Assembly: GCF_040712315.1 (NCBI RefSeq)
Contig: NC_134017.1
Span: 15,344,001 to 15,408,000 of the forward strand
Direction: 5' to 3'
DNA length: 64,000 nucleotides
Source of the DNA: Castanea sativa
Lineage: Eukaryota; Streptophyta; Magnoliopsida; Fagales; Fagaceae
In this document: piece after piece, positions 22,854-33,655 of the stretch
Position numbering within the stretch: the stretch's first letter is position 1
Layout of the letters: each line of letters opens with the position of its first letter
Made by a program: the position numbers and the translations under genes
The notes under the pieces: model-generated
The model's input: only the letters and a program-made list of their open reading frames with translations
Databases searched by the model: none
What the model was told of the DNA's origin: nothing

Positions 22854-24293
22854 GGATCCATCCCTGAAATTGTAAAGTCATTGATAGAAATGCTTTCCAT
22901 CTTCCTTTTGGCTACCATTGGCTCTCCCACAACTATTTTCAGGAAAAAGGCTGGTTGTTTTTAGGTAGGTAGTTGCAAGGAAGGACCCAAGATTTCAAGT
23001 TACGAGCGCCCCCCCCCCCCCCCTCCCCCAAAAAAAAGAGTCCAAATAAACAATAAAGAGTCAATTTCGTAGTGGAGGTTGTTTCGGTTTAATTAAATGA
23101 ATGATATATTTCGATATCAATTAATACCAATATATAATTTCGGAGTTATCACTATATATATAAAAGAATTTTAATAAATGCCTAAACGGAATGTAAATAT
23201 ATTTTTTAATGATATCTCAACCACCCACCAACAATTTTACTCTCTCTCTAAACTCCCTTATTCAAATGTTAAAACTTAAGCCTTCACACGCCTACATTAG
23301 TCTACGTACTGTGGTTAGCATTCCTTTGGATTATGTTTTATCTCTTTTTTTTTATATTATTTATTATCATTATTTTTTTGCTTTTTTTCTACACGTTTTG
23401 CTTTCTTTGATTCTTGTTAATTTGCTTCAATTTATTGCCTTGACGGAAGACTCATCAGTACTCACTACTCAGTTTCACGTGAGGGCAGCTATCTTTGTAT
23501 TAAAAATTCATTTGAATTCAATGGCGTAATTAGTTTATAGAAAAAACCAAAATAAAATGCAAGAAACAAAATGCTAAATAAGATACTTACTGAGAGAGAG
23601 AGAAACGAAGAAGATGCAGAACACGAGGCCAGAGAAAACCAAAAAGAAGAGCTGCGCAGCAAAGAAAACACAACGAAGAAGAAGAGGTAAGATCGTGATA
23701 AGAGAGAGGAACTGGATCTTGAAATTCAGGGGAGAAATCTTATCTTAGGTGGGGGAAAATCACAATTTTCTGACTTTCTTTGCTTCGGTTCGCTATCTTA
23801 GGTTAAGGATTTACATAGGATTGGAATAGGCTAAATAATTTTTCTTTTTATTGTTACTCAAAAAATTTTTATTTTTATTATTTAGGCTTTTATTTATTTA
23901 TTTTTATTTAAAGGGTTAAGGATTATGTTTGAGGGGCCAAAATTAATTTTTGAGAAATACTAAGTCTATAATATTTTCTCAACGATCCTACGTGACAAGT
24001 TGTTATTGACGGGTAAGAAAGTAATGTCAATGGTTGGCCCAATTTAAAACCAGTAACAACTAGTTACCTATAAATCTTTGTAAAATTATTATAAAAGTAC
24101 TGTGGGCGTACATTATTCTATTTTTGCTGAACCCAAATTCTTGAGATTCTCAAGTTAGGTGGTCAGTAACTTTTTTTAGGGGAGACAAAACAGTTTAGTT
24201 TTAAACAAATTGTTTATATAAAATAATTTTTTGCAAGAATAAATTTTTTTTTTGGCAAGTCAGGGTGGTCTTGTAACCACCCTCGCTTAGTAT
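22854..24293. other. Intergenic DNA downstream of the receptor kinase
   Basis: No credible gene. It includes a C-run near 23009-23025 followed by CTCCCCC and an A-run, a (GA) stretch near 23591-23602, and a perfect 7-bp hairpin GGGTGGT-CTTGTA-ACCACCC at 24262-24282, just beyond the kinase stop codon. Confidence 0.6.
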
Positions 24294-25508
24294 TTATCTT
24301 GCTTCCATCTCTGAAATTGTAACATCATTTATGGAACAATTTTCTTGTTTAATTTCAGAAACCACTAATGAGTTTTCTTGAACAATGTTGATAAGATATG
24401 CAGGTTGTTTTGGAGGAAGGAGTTGAATAGTTTCACTTGAAAGCATAGTTGCAACATCTAGCATGGTAGGTCTATCTGTTGCCTGGTCTTGTACGCATAA
24501 AAGACCAACATGAATGCATCTCAATATTTCAGATGAACGGCATGACTCATCTATTATTGTTGGGTCTATTAGCTCCAAACCTTTCCCTTCATTCCATAAC
24601 TGCCATGCCTGATACAAGACTAGTTGTACACAGAATGTTAACTATTATATTCAAAATCTCGTGTATAAATTTAGAAGAGTTAATTGAGAAACTTACATAT
24701 CCTATAAGGTTGAGCGAATACTCAGAGTGATAGCAACTATTATTTTTCTTGCTGCTCACGATTTCCAATAGTAGGACTCCATAGCTGAATACATCAGTTT
24801 TTAATGAAATGACACCATTCATAGCATACTCTGGAGATATATAACCACTGAAATAATAATTGACCAATAAGATTTAGTGTATGAATAAGCACATATACGC
24901 ATACACACAAATAGAATTAAATTTTGCTTACTTGAAAAGTAATGAATACTTACTATGTTCCAACAATTCTATCTGTGTTTTCTTCTAATCCTTTCAACCC
25001 AAATATTCTAGCCAAGCCAAAGTCAGAAATTTTTGGATTCATATCCTCATCAAGCAAAATATTGCTTGCTTTTAAGTCTCGGTGAATTACTCTTAGTCTT
25101 GAATATTTGTGAAGATAGAGAAGTCCTTGAGCAATGCCTTCAAGGATGTTGAAGCGTTTTTTCCAATTTAATAAAGACTTTTTAGTAGAATCTAACTCAA
25201 AGTGGAAAATAATTGCAAGCAAATGATAAGTAATAATTGATTGTGTATAATAGAAAAACAAACATCCAATAAGAAAATTTTCTTTGTAATGAACATACAC
25301 CCTACCAAAGAGGAAGAAGTCTAAGCTTTTGTTGGGCATGTACTCATAGATTAGAATTTTTTCTTCTTGCTGAATGCAAAGCCCTAACAATCTTACAAGA
25401 TTTGTGTGTTGGAGTTTGGCAATAAGAATAGCTTCATTCTTGAACTCTACCAATCCTTGTCCAGAACTTCTTGAGAGTCTCTTTATTGCTATTTTCTGCC
25501 CATCATAT
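24294..25508 (-). pseudogene. Receptor kinase, 3' exons (catalytic domain)
   Basis: Four exon pieces: 25508-25306, 25191-24954, 24847-24697 and 24608-24294. They carry the catalytic Lys (IAIKRLS), the loop HRDLKASN, the DFGLARIF magnesium site, the activation segment [23 protein letters not shown] and the subdomain XI stretch CIHVGLLCVQDQATDRPTM. The last exon ends in a tail with VTISEMEAR, which is typical of the CES101-like group of S-domain receptor kinases. Donors are GTAGGG, GTAAGT and GTAAGT. Introns are short except the first (25305-25192). Without the upstream exons the transcript would lack the glycine loop and membrane span. Confidence 0.88.
25504..25508. repeat. Target-site duplication CATAT (left)
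   Basis: Identical 5-bp CATAT at 25504-25508 and 40454-40458 bounding the gypsy element; the site lies within the ATP-binding exon of the receptor kinase. Confidence 0.95.
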
Positions 25509-26360
25509 TGTAAGAGGCAAAATTTTCAGCCAATTATAAAATGCCACATCAAAGTTTAGTGGCAAATTCTAAATTAATGTCATTAAATTAATTAAATTAG
25601 ATGATGACATGTGTCATCCAAATTTGCATCACATTGGCATATCAAAATTTGCCACGTGTCATTTGGCCCACAAGATAAAGATAAATTTCCTATTCAAAGT
25701 TTATGGGTAATTATCTTTATTAAAATAAATAAATAAATAAAATAAAGATAAATTTTCTATTCAAAATTGGTAGATAATTATCTTTATTAAATAAATTAAA
25801 CAGAGATAATTATTTATCTTTGTTGATTATTATCTTTATCAAAATATGATCTTTATCAAAATAGATAAATAGAGATAATTATCTCTAAGAAGAATTTAGG
25901 CCAATCAAAAGTCTGCTACATACTTTCAAGCATATCAATTCATAGTGGAGCTTATCCTCTAAAATCATTATAAATAGAGGACATCCCTTCTAATTTTCTG
26001 AAAGGAAGTTTTTCAAGAGGCCCAAGCTCTGGAGAAATTCTGTCAAAAGAATTTTTGAAGAACTTGAAGAACATTTGAAGAACTTGAAGAACATTCGAAG
26101 GGCTTGAAGAACTTGAAGGACAACAAATCTCTAACAAGCTTAAAGCCAGAGATTCGTTGTGAAGACCATTTGATCCATCTTTCAACCAAATTGAAGAAAA
26201 TTTCGCGTTTGAGTCAAGACCATAAAGAAGATAGAATCAGAGGAGCATTTGTCAAAACTGAGATTGAACTCATTACTTGATTAATACAAAAGATATATTT
26301 GTAGAACTCATTTTTTTCAATTTGTTTGATTTTTCTTCAATTGAGAAATTTGTGTTTACA
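25509..26360 (+). repeat. 5' LTR of the young gypsy
   Basis: Starts TGTAAGAGG and ends GTGTTTACA, TG...CA ends. The upstream part has repeated (A)GATAA(A/T) boxes; a TATA box is at 25969. A purine-rich repeat of GAAGAACTTGAAGAACAT units lies at 26047-26120. Compared with 39602-40453, about seven single-base differences were counted. Confidence 0.95.
25969..25977 (+). promoter_or_regulatory. LTR TATA box
   Basis: TATAAATAG in the 5' LTR, preceded by GC-poor sequence and followed about 30 bp later by the presumed start of the R region. An identical box is in the 3' LTR near 40062. Confidence 0.7.
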
Positions 26361-26362
26361 AA

Positions 26363-26384
26363 TTTTTGGCACGCCCGGTGGGAC
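26363..26384 (+). other. Candidate primer-binding site
   Basis: The sequence TTTTTGGCACGCCCGGTGGG lies three bases after the 5' LTR end. Its position and GC content suit a tRNA primer site, but I could not assign the tRNA. Confidence 0.55.
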
Positions 26385-26437
26385 AATCTCTGCCTCTCAT
26401 CTCTTCTTCATCAATTTGTCATATCATTTGAAGTCCT

Positions 26438-29400
26438 ATGGCTTCAAAGAATATTCAAATCAACAACCCTCTTTTTGGAACAAGTGAACTTGATCCTATA
26501 ATGGATTCAAACTCTTCATCAAGTTTTGACACTTCCTATGCTGGACCTATGACAAGGGGAAGAACAAAGGCTCTTGCAGAGGTTTATGCTCAAACAACAC
26601 CCATATCTCGGCCCTCACTTGTTTCCAACGCTCCTAAAGCTCAGAAGTCGCGAACGGCTTCGTCTACGCAAAGGGCAAGCAAAGATGTAGCTGGTCTTGT
26701 CAAAGAAATGTTGTCTCAGCCAGCTTTGTCTCGAACTTCAGAATCAATCCAAGAAGTTCCAATAGCTGAAGAAGAGAACAAATCACCTGATGGCTCTGAG
26801 TTCTCCTTTTCAGAAGATATCCCTACTTCCAAGCTTATGGATTCTCCTCGCTCTGTTAGTTCATTTGCCATGCCAGTCATGATGACTAACACAACATCTT
26901 TGGAGGAACAAGTCTCGACTATAGCTCAGACTTTAGAAGAATTAATGAAGTCTATGAAAGAAAGGGAAGCATTGAGAGACGCGCAAATAACTCTCCTAAT
27001 GGATAAGATGGGGAATACATCTGGACTGAATCGCGAAGATGAAAGCTCTAGGCCAAACCAAACCCATAATGACAAACCCGAGAGTTCAACAAAGGATCTC
27101 AATTTCTCTACAGATGGGTCTATCTCTCCTGACCAGCTCAAGGAGTTAATCAAGGAAGCTATCAAAGATCAAGTTGGGGGCGAAAGTCAAGCATCCATTG
27201 CCTATGCTAAACCATACACTCAAAGGATAGATCTCTTGAGGATGCCTCAAAACTATCAGCCACCGAAGTTCCAACAATTTGAGGGTAAAGGCAATCCAAG
27301 GCAACATGTAGCCCATTTTGTGGAAACTTGTAATAATGCTGGAACTTATGGGGATCTCATGGTCAAGCAATTTGTTCGCTCTTTGAAGGGAAATGCATTT
27401 GATTGGTATAATGATCTAGCACCTGGCTCCATTGATAGTTGGAATCAAATGGAGCGAGAATTCCTAAATCGTTTCTATAGTACTCGACGTATTGTTAGCA
27501 TGATAGAACTCACCAATTCAAAGCAATGGAAAGAAGAGCCTGTCATTGATTACATTCAGCGGTGGAGGAATCTTAGTCTCAACTGCAAGGATCAATTGTC
27601 AGAGGCGTCTGCAATTGAGATGTGCATTCAAGGAATGAATTGGGCTATAAGCTATATTCTTCAAGGAATAAAGCCTAAAACATTTGAAGAATTAGCAACA
27701 CGTGCTCATGACATGGAGCTTAGTATTGCCTCCAATGGCCACCAAGGTCCCCCTGTTCAAGAACCCCGTAAGGGGAGAGAAAGACAAGATACTCGCAAAG
27801 GGGGCAAATTCCCTCCTAAACCGAAAAACAAGCAGTCTTTGATTGTAACTACTGCTCCTCTCAAAGTTCCGATTAATCCCAAGATGAAAGAACAAATGCC
27901 TACTTCCACTCAAGATAAAGGAAGAAGAAGACCAACATTACAAGAGATGCAAGAAAAACAATATCCATTCCCTGATTCCGATATCTCCAAAATGTTGGAT
28001 AATTTACTCGAGTTGAAGTTGATTGAGCTACCAGATATGAAGCGTCCTGAAGAAGCTGACCAAACAAATGACCCTAAGTATTGCAAGTATCATCGCCTCA
28101 TAGGCCACCCTATAGAACGATGTTTTGTGTTGAAAGATAAAATTATGGAGCTAGCCTACCAAGGAAAGATCACATTTGATGATGAAGTTGTGACTTCTAA
28201 TCTTGCCATGGTGGCCTCAACAACCACTTCTACTTTTCTTACCATTCAATTTGGTTCATTTGAGCCCATTGAGGTAAAGGTACCTTTCCCCCCAATACCA
28301 ATTCTTGAGATATCTGATGACGACCCTCATAGGGATGAACATGCTTATAAAGATGAACCTTCAGTTACCGATGAAGAAGGATGGACCCTTGTGACTCGAC
28401 GAAAGAATCATAAAGCAAAATACAATGTACATGCAAAGGAGAGTCCAAAGACACCTTGTGCAGTAAAAAGGCCAACGAAGGTGATGAAGCCTAGAACTGA
28501 AGTAGCAGTACTATCTCTTGAAGGTAAATCCATGCAAAGCCCACGACAACCAGTTACTTTACAAGAATTCATCCCCCGGCATTTTCAAGATTATGTCTTT
28601 TCATCTCTCACATGCTATCAAATAAGTGATGAGGAAGAATCAGATTGCGAGAAGGAGACAGAACGAGCTATCGTGTACAGGGCATGCTGGTCTTCAATCA
28701 TTTTCACTGATGATGATCGTTTATTGGGCCCCAAGATTCACAATCGCCCCTTGTTTGTAACTGGGTACATTCGAGAACAACGAGTTAATCATATCCTTAT
28801 CGATGGAGGGTCTGCAGTCAATATTCTCCCACTCAAAATATTGAAAGAATTAGGAATCTCCTTAGATGAACTACTTCCCAGTAAGTTAATGATTCAAGGC
28901 TTTAATCAGGGTGGACAAAGAGCTATTGGGAAGATTAGACTTCAAATGCTCATTGGTGAAATGGAATCAAGCGCACTCTTTCACATCATCGACGCCAAGA
29001 CCACTTATAAGATGCTTATTGGAAGACCCTGGTTGCATGAGTATGGTGTTGTGCCATCTACATATCACCAATGCCTTAAATATTTCCAAGATGGACAAGT
29101 CAAGAAGATAGTGGCTGATGACAAGCCTTTTACTGTAGCTGAGTCACACTTTGCTGATGCAAAATTTTACTTGGAAGATAATAAGGTGGAAGAAACCCAA
29201 GTTGTGGCTTCACCATCTAGCAAAGAAGAAAAGCCCCACTCTAAAGCTTCAAGGATTAATTCTCCAATTGAGGAGAAGGAAACCAAGCAAACCGAGACTT
29301 TTATAGAAGATAGGAAGCATCATACTCCAGAAGTAACTAGAGTAGCCCCTGTGCTACACTATGTTCCAGTCGCCAAAAGAAAAGAAGGCCAATCCCCATT

Positions 29401-32400
29401 TTCAGGAGATGAGGAGTCAATATCAAAGGATTTGCAAGGATTAAACCTGCCAGTTACTAAAATCATAAAACCGAAATCCTCAAGTCAACCATTGAAAGGG
29501 TTTACAAGACCATCCCAAGGGCCGATTGTTGAGCATGGGACTTTGCCCACTAAAAGAACAGAAGAGGGTTTTGACCCTAATGCGTATAGACTCATGGCTA
29601 AGGCTGGTTATAACCATGAGAAGCCAACTGGTTTGGGTAAGCTCATCCCTGAAGCCTCTGGAAAAGGACAAAAGACATCGAAAGCCCAAGGTGTTGGGGC
29701 AACAAGTTCTAAGGCCGGAATTGGATATACTCCACCAACCCCCATCCATATCCCCATTCGGAAAGTTAGTGTTTTGGTGATTTCGGCAGATGATAAAGAA
29801 GAAGAACAATTTTCAAAGCCATCAAAGAAACCATCTGTTTTTTATCGCATTGGCCAACCCACTCCCCCTATCTCAGTCTTCGACAGGTTGGGGACACAAG
29901 AAGATGATAACTTTGTTAACGGCACTCGAAACTCTGTTCTTATAAGACTCAGTCGTTCAACTTCTTCCCAAAATGGCACTCGAAGTTCCGCTCTTACGAG
30001 ACTTAGTTATGCTACTTCTTCTCAACTCTCAAAGGATGAGAAGTTAAGACAAAAGCAAAATAAGATGTCAAATTTCCTTCACAGAGATGTTGACAAGACA
30101 CTCCTTATGGATCAAGATTCAAATGAGGTTCGCAGCTCCATTCCATCTCGCATGAAGCGTAGAAGTATTTGGGAAGTAAATACTGGAGAAACCTTGACTG
30201 CAAAAAAACGTACAATGGTGTCCACAAAACAAAAGGTGGAAGACGAGGTTGCCGTTTCAGTAAATCATATAACAATCACTGAAGTCACAAAGGTGGAGTC
30301 CCCTATTGAAGACGATGCTGAAGATGCTCCACCCACATTTGAAGAAGGCGTGCAGGCTACAGTTGATGAATTGAAGGAAGTTAACATTGGCGCTACTGAA
30401 GACCATAGACCAGTCTTTTTAAATGCAAATTTGTCCCTAGAGGAAGAAGATGCTTATGTTGAACTCCTCAAAGAATATAGGGATGTTTTTGCTTGGACAT
30501 ACAAAGAAATGCCAGGCCTAGATCCAAAGGTCGCCGTTCACCATTTATCAGTAAGGCATGGGGTGCGACCAACGAAGCAAGCACAACGTAGGTTCCGGCT
30601 TGAGTTAATCTCCCAGATTGAAGGAGAGGTCAACAAGCTCATTGAAGCTGGCTTTATTCGTGAAGTCAAGTATCCCACATGGGTATCAAACATTGTCCCT
30701 GTAAGAAAGAAGAATGGGCAAATTCGTGTTTGTGTCGACTTTCGTGACCTTAATAGGGCATGTCCAAAAGACGAATTTCCTCTTCCTTTAACAGAAATTA
30801 TGGTTGATGCTACAGTAGGCCATGAAGCTCTTTCATTTATGGATGGGTTCTCTGGTTACAATCAAATTCGCATGGCTCCAAAAGATGAAGAGCTCACTGC
30901 TTTTCGTACTCCAAAAGGAATATACTGCTATAAAGTTATGCCTTTTGGATTAAAGAATGCAGGCGCCACTTATCAAAGGGCGATGCAAAGAATATTTGAT
31001 GACCTACTTCACATGAATGTAGAGTGCTATGTTGATGATCTGGTTGTGAAGTCGAAAAAAAGAATGGAGCATCTGCAAGACCTTCGTCAAGTCTTTGAGC
31101 GACTTCGTAGGTACCAACTTAAAATGAACCCCATGAAGTGTGCATTTGGAGTTACATCAGGAAAATTCCTAGGATTCATAGTTCGACACCGAGGAATTGA
31201 AATTGATAGATCGAAGATTGATGCTATTCAAAAAATGCCAGAACCTCGAAATATTCACGAGCTCAAAAGTCTTCAAGGAAAGCTTGCTTACATCAGAAGG
31301 TTTATATCCAACTTGGCAGGACGCTGTCAACCTTTCAGTCGCCTTATGAAGAAAGATGTCCCATTCAAATGGGATCAAGCATGTAAAAATGCTTTCGAGA
31401 GCATCAAAACATACTTGCTAAATCCCCCTGTTCTACGAGCACCCATACAGGGGTGGCCACTTATTCTTTACATAGCAGCACAAGAACGATCATTAGGAGT
31501 GCTTCTGGCTCAAGAAAATGAAGAAGGAAAGGAGAACGCTCTCTATTACTTGAGTAGAACCTTGCATGGTGCTGAATTCAATTATTCACCAATTGAAAAG
31601 ACATGTTTAGCTTTGATGTTTGCCATTCAAAAGCTAAGACATTACTTGCATGCCCATTCAATACGGCTCATCTCACGGGCAGATCCCATTAAATACATTA
31701 TGACTAAGCCAGTTCTTTTGGGAAGGCTAGCAAAATGGGCTCTCTTACTCCAAGAGTTCGAGATAATATATGTCCAACAAAAAGCAGTGAAAGGACAAGC
31801 TTTGGCCGATTTCCTTGCTGACCATCCTATTCCTGATGATTGGGAGATGTCTGATGACCTTCCTGATGAAGAAGTAATGCTCGTTGAAATTTCACAGCCT
31901 TGGAGGATGTTCTTTGATGGAGCTGCTCAACGTTGTGGTGCTAGTGCTGGAGTAGTGTTTGTAACTCCAGAAGGGGATATACTCCCATATGCATTTACTC
32001 TTACAGAATGTTGTTCAAACAATGTTGCTGAATATCAAGCACTAATCCTAGGTCTTGAAATGGCAATGGATGCAAAAACAACTCGTTTGGAAGTCTTTGG
32101 TGATTCAAAGTTAATCATAAATCAAGTGCTTCTGCACTATGACGTGAAAAAGCCAGAATTGATTCCATATTGCAAATACGCCAAGAGGCTTTTGGGATGG
32201 TTTGATCACGTTAGTATTACACATGTCCCAAGAAATGAGAATAAACAAGCTGATGCCTTGGCAAAATTAGCAACGGCTCTTACCTTACAAGATCCCGAAA
32301 TAAAGATTCCAATATGCCAAACATGGGTAATACCTCCAAACTTTGATGAGGATGAGATAGAAGAAGAAGTAAACGCAATTTCAGTTTTTGACATAGAAAG

Positions 32401-32671
32401 AGAAGATTGGCGGCAACCTATCATTGATTATATAGAACATGGAAAACTGCCCAATGACCCTCGACATAGAACTGAAATTCGGCGACGAACTCCACGTTTT
32501 GTTTATTACAAGAATACTTTATATCGCCGTTCTTTTGATGGTCTTCTCCTTCGTTGCTTGGATGATGAGGAAGCTGCCAAGGCACTTGAAGAAGCTCATT
32601 CAGGGATTTGTGGTGCTCACCAGTCAGGTCCTAAACTTCATTTTCAAATTAAGCGGATGGGTTATTACTAG
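26438..32671 (+). CDS. Gypsy gag-pol polyprotein (open 2077 codons)
   Basis: One unbroken frame from ATG at 26438 (MASKNIQINNPLF). In order, with rough residues: low-complexity N-terminus; retrotransposon gag domain (about 255-430, including GNAFDWYNDLAPGSIDSWNQ); CHHC-type zinc knuckle (CKYHRLIGHPIERC, about 548-561); aspartic protease with IDGGSAVNILP (about 787; Asp-Gly-Gly in place of Asp-Ser-Gly); a G-patch-like segment (AKAGYNHEKPTGLGKLIP, about 1053-1070); reverse transcriptase (about 1410-1600) with YVDD near 1531; RT-linked RNase H (about 1668-1800); second RNase H (about 1824-1950) with FDGAAQ, VAEYQAL and FGDSKLI; and the start of the integrase zinc finger. It ends at a TAG where a Trp would fit. 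The two RNase H domains mark the Tat lineage. Confidence 0.93.
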   Translation: MASKNIQINNPLFGTSELDPIMDSNSSSSFDTSYAGPMTRGRTKALAEVYAQTTPISRPSLVSNAPKAQKSRTASSTQRASKDVAGLVKEMLSQPALSRTSESIQEVPIAEEENKSPDGSEFSFSEDIPTSKLMDSPRSVSSFAMPVMMTNTTSLEEQVSTIAQTLEELMKSMKEREALRDAQITLLMDKMGNTSGLNREDESSRPNQTHNDKPESSTKDLNFSTDGSISPDQLKELIKEAIKDQVGGESQASIAYAKPYTQRIDLLRMPQNYQPPKFQQFEGKGNPRQHVAHFVETCNNAGTYGDLMVKQFVRSLKGNAFDWYNDLAPGSIDSWNQMEREFLNRFYSTRRIVSMIELTNSKQWKEEPVIDYIQRWRNLSLNCKDQLSEASAIEMCIQGMNWAISYILQGIKPKTFEELATRAHDMELSIASNGHQGPPVQEPRKGRERQDTRKGGKFPPKPKNKQSLIVTTAPLKVPINPKMKEQMPTSTQDKGRRRPTLQEMQEKQYPFPDSDISKMLDNLLELKLIELPDMKRPEEADQTNDPKYCKYHRLIGHPIERCFVLKDKIMELAYQGKITFDDEVVTSNLAMVASTTTSTFLTIQFGSFEPIEVKVPFPPIPILEISDDDPHRDEHAYKDEPSVTDEEGWTLVTRRKNHKAKYNVHAKESPKTPCAVKRPTKVMKPRTEVAVLSLEGKSMQSPRQPVTLQEFIPRHFQDYVFSSLTCYQISDEEESDCEKETERAIVYRACWSSIIFTDDDRLLGPKIHNRPLFVTGYIREQRVNHILIDGGSAVNILPLKILKELGISLDELLPSKLMIQGFNQGGQRAIGKIRLQMLIGEMESSALFHIIDAKTTYKMLIGRPWLHEYGVVPSTYHQCLKYFQDGQVKKIVADDKPFTVAESHFADAKFYLEDNKVEETQVVASPSSKEEKPHSKASRINSPIEEKETKQTETFIEDRKHHTPEVTRVAPVLHYVPVAKRKEGQSPFSGDEESISKDLQGLNLPVTKIIKPKSSSQPLKGFTRPSQGPIVEHGTLPTKRTEEGFDPNAYRLMAKAGYNHEKPTGLGKLIPEASGKGQKTSKAQGVGATSSKAGIGYTPPTPIHIPIRKVSVLVISADDKEEEQFSKPSKKPSVFYRIGQPTPPISVFDRLGTQEDDNFVNGTRNSVLIRLSRSTSSQNGTRSSALTRLSYATSSQLSKDEKLRQKQNKMSNFLHRDVDKTLLMDQDSNEVRSSIPSRMKRRSIWEVNTGETLTAKKRTMVSTKQKVEDEVAVSVNHITITEVTKVESPIEDDAEDAPPTFEEGVQATVDELKEVNIGATEDHRPVFLNANLSLEEEDAYVELLKEYRDVFAWTYKEMPGLDPKVAVHHLSVRHGVRPTKQAQRRFRLELISQIEGEVNKLIEAGFIREVKYPTWVSNIVPVRKKNGQIRVCVDFRDLNRACPKDEFPLPLTEIMVDATVGHEALSFMDGFSGYNQIRMAPKDEELTAFRTPKGIYCYKVMPFGLKNAGATYQRAMQRIFDDLLHMNVECYVDDLVVKSKKRMEHLQDLRQVFERLRRYQLKMNPMKCAFGVTSGKFLGFIVRHRGIEIDRSKIDAIQKMPEPRNIHELKSLQGKLAYIRRFISNLAGRCQPFSRLMKKDVPFKWDQACKNAFESIKTYLLNPPVLRAPIQGWPLILYIAAQERSLGVLLAQENEEGKENALYYLSRTLHGAEFNYSPIEKTCLALMFAIQKLRHYLHAHSIRLISRADPIKYIMTKPVLLGRLAKWALLLQEFEIIYVQQKAVKGQALADFLADHPIPDDWEMSDDLPDEEVMLVEISQPWRMFFDGAAQRCGASAGVVFVTPEGDILPYAFTLTECCSNNVAEYQALILGLEMAMDAKTTRLEVFGDSKLIINQVLLHYDVKKPELIPYCKYAKRLLGWFDHVSITHVPRNENKQADALAKLATALTLQDPEIKIPICQTWVIPPNFDEDEIEEEVNAISVFDIEREDWRQPIIDYIEHGKLPNDPRHRTEIRRRTPRFVYYKNTLYRRSFDGLLLRCLDDEEAAKALEEAHSGICGAHQSGPKLHFQIKRMGYY

Positions 32672-33655
32672 CCCACTATGGTCAAGGATTGTATGGAATA
32701 TGCAAAAAGATGCTCAGCGTGTCAATTCCATGCAAACTTCATTCATCAACCTCCAGAACCCCTACATCCTACTGTAGCTTCATGGCCATTTGATGCTTGG
32801 TGATTAGATGTGGTTGGGCCATTGACGCCAAAATCTTCTGATGGACATTCATATATCCTAGCTGCGACAGATTATTTCTCAAAGTGGGCTGAGGCTACTG
32901 TATTTCGTGAAGTGAAGAAGGAAACTGTCGTGAACTTCATCAAAAGAAATATCATCTTTAGGTATGGTGTACCCCGTTACATCATCACTGATAATGGGAA
33001 GGAATTCTACAACAAGTTGATGGACAAACTTTGCAATGACTTTGGTTTTAAGCAGCATAATTCCTCCATGTATAATGCTTCAGCCAATGGTCTTGCAGAA
33101 GCCTTTAACAAGACTCTATGCAATTTGCTCAAGAAAGTTGTAGGGAAGTCAAAAAGAGATTGGCATGAAAGAGTTGAGGAAGCCTTATGGGCGTATCGTA
33201 CAACATATCGAACACCTACCCAAGCCACGCCCTATTCTCTTGTTTATGGGGTAGAAGCTATTCTACCACTTGAACGCCAAATTCCTTCATTAAGGATTGC
33301 CATTCAAGAAGGTCTTTCTAATGAAGACAATGTTCATCTACGACTTGAAGAATTAGAAGCATTGGATGAAAAAAGATTGGAGGCACAACAACGCCTTGAG
33401 TGTTATCAAGCTCGCATTTCTAGGACTTTCAACAAAAAGGTTCGTCCTCGATCTTTTCAAGTTGGAGATTTGGTTCTTGCTGTACGAAGACCTATCATTA
33501 TCACCCATCGCACTAAGAACAAGTTTGTTTCAAAATGGGATGGACCGTATGTTGTTCAAGAAGCCTATACAAATGGAGCATACAAGTTGGTTGCTGAAGA
33601 TGGTTTAAGAATTGGTCCTATCAACGGCAAATTCTTGAAACGTTATTATGCCTAA
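32672..33655 (+). pseudogene. Gypsy integrase, after two nonsense codons
   Basis: Same frame as the polyprotein upstream. It continues from the TAG with MVKDCMEYAKRCSACQFHA, the Cys pair of the HHCC zinc finger. A TGA then replaces a Gly codon in the FDAW*LDVVGP segment near 32801. The open frame 32810-33655 holds the catalytic core: SDGHSYILAATDYFSKWAEA, ITDNGKEFYN (second Asp) and NGLAEAFNKTL (Glu), then a C-terminal FQVGDLVLAVRRPI segment. The catalytic residues are intact; only the two stops prevent translation with gag-pol. Both could be single-base changes. Confidence 0.9.

Noticed and set aside
29480..29809. Minus-strand 109-codon frame
   Set aside because: It lies opposite the gypsy gag-pol frame and is a shadow of it.
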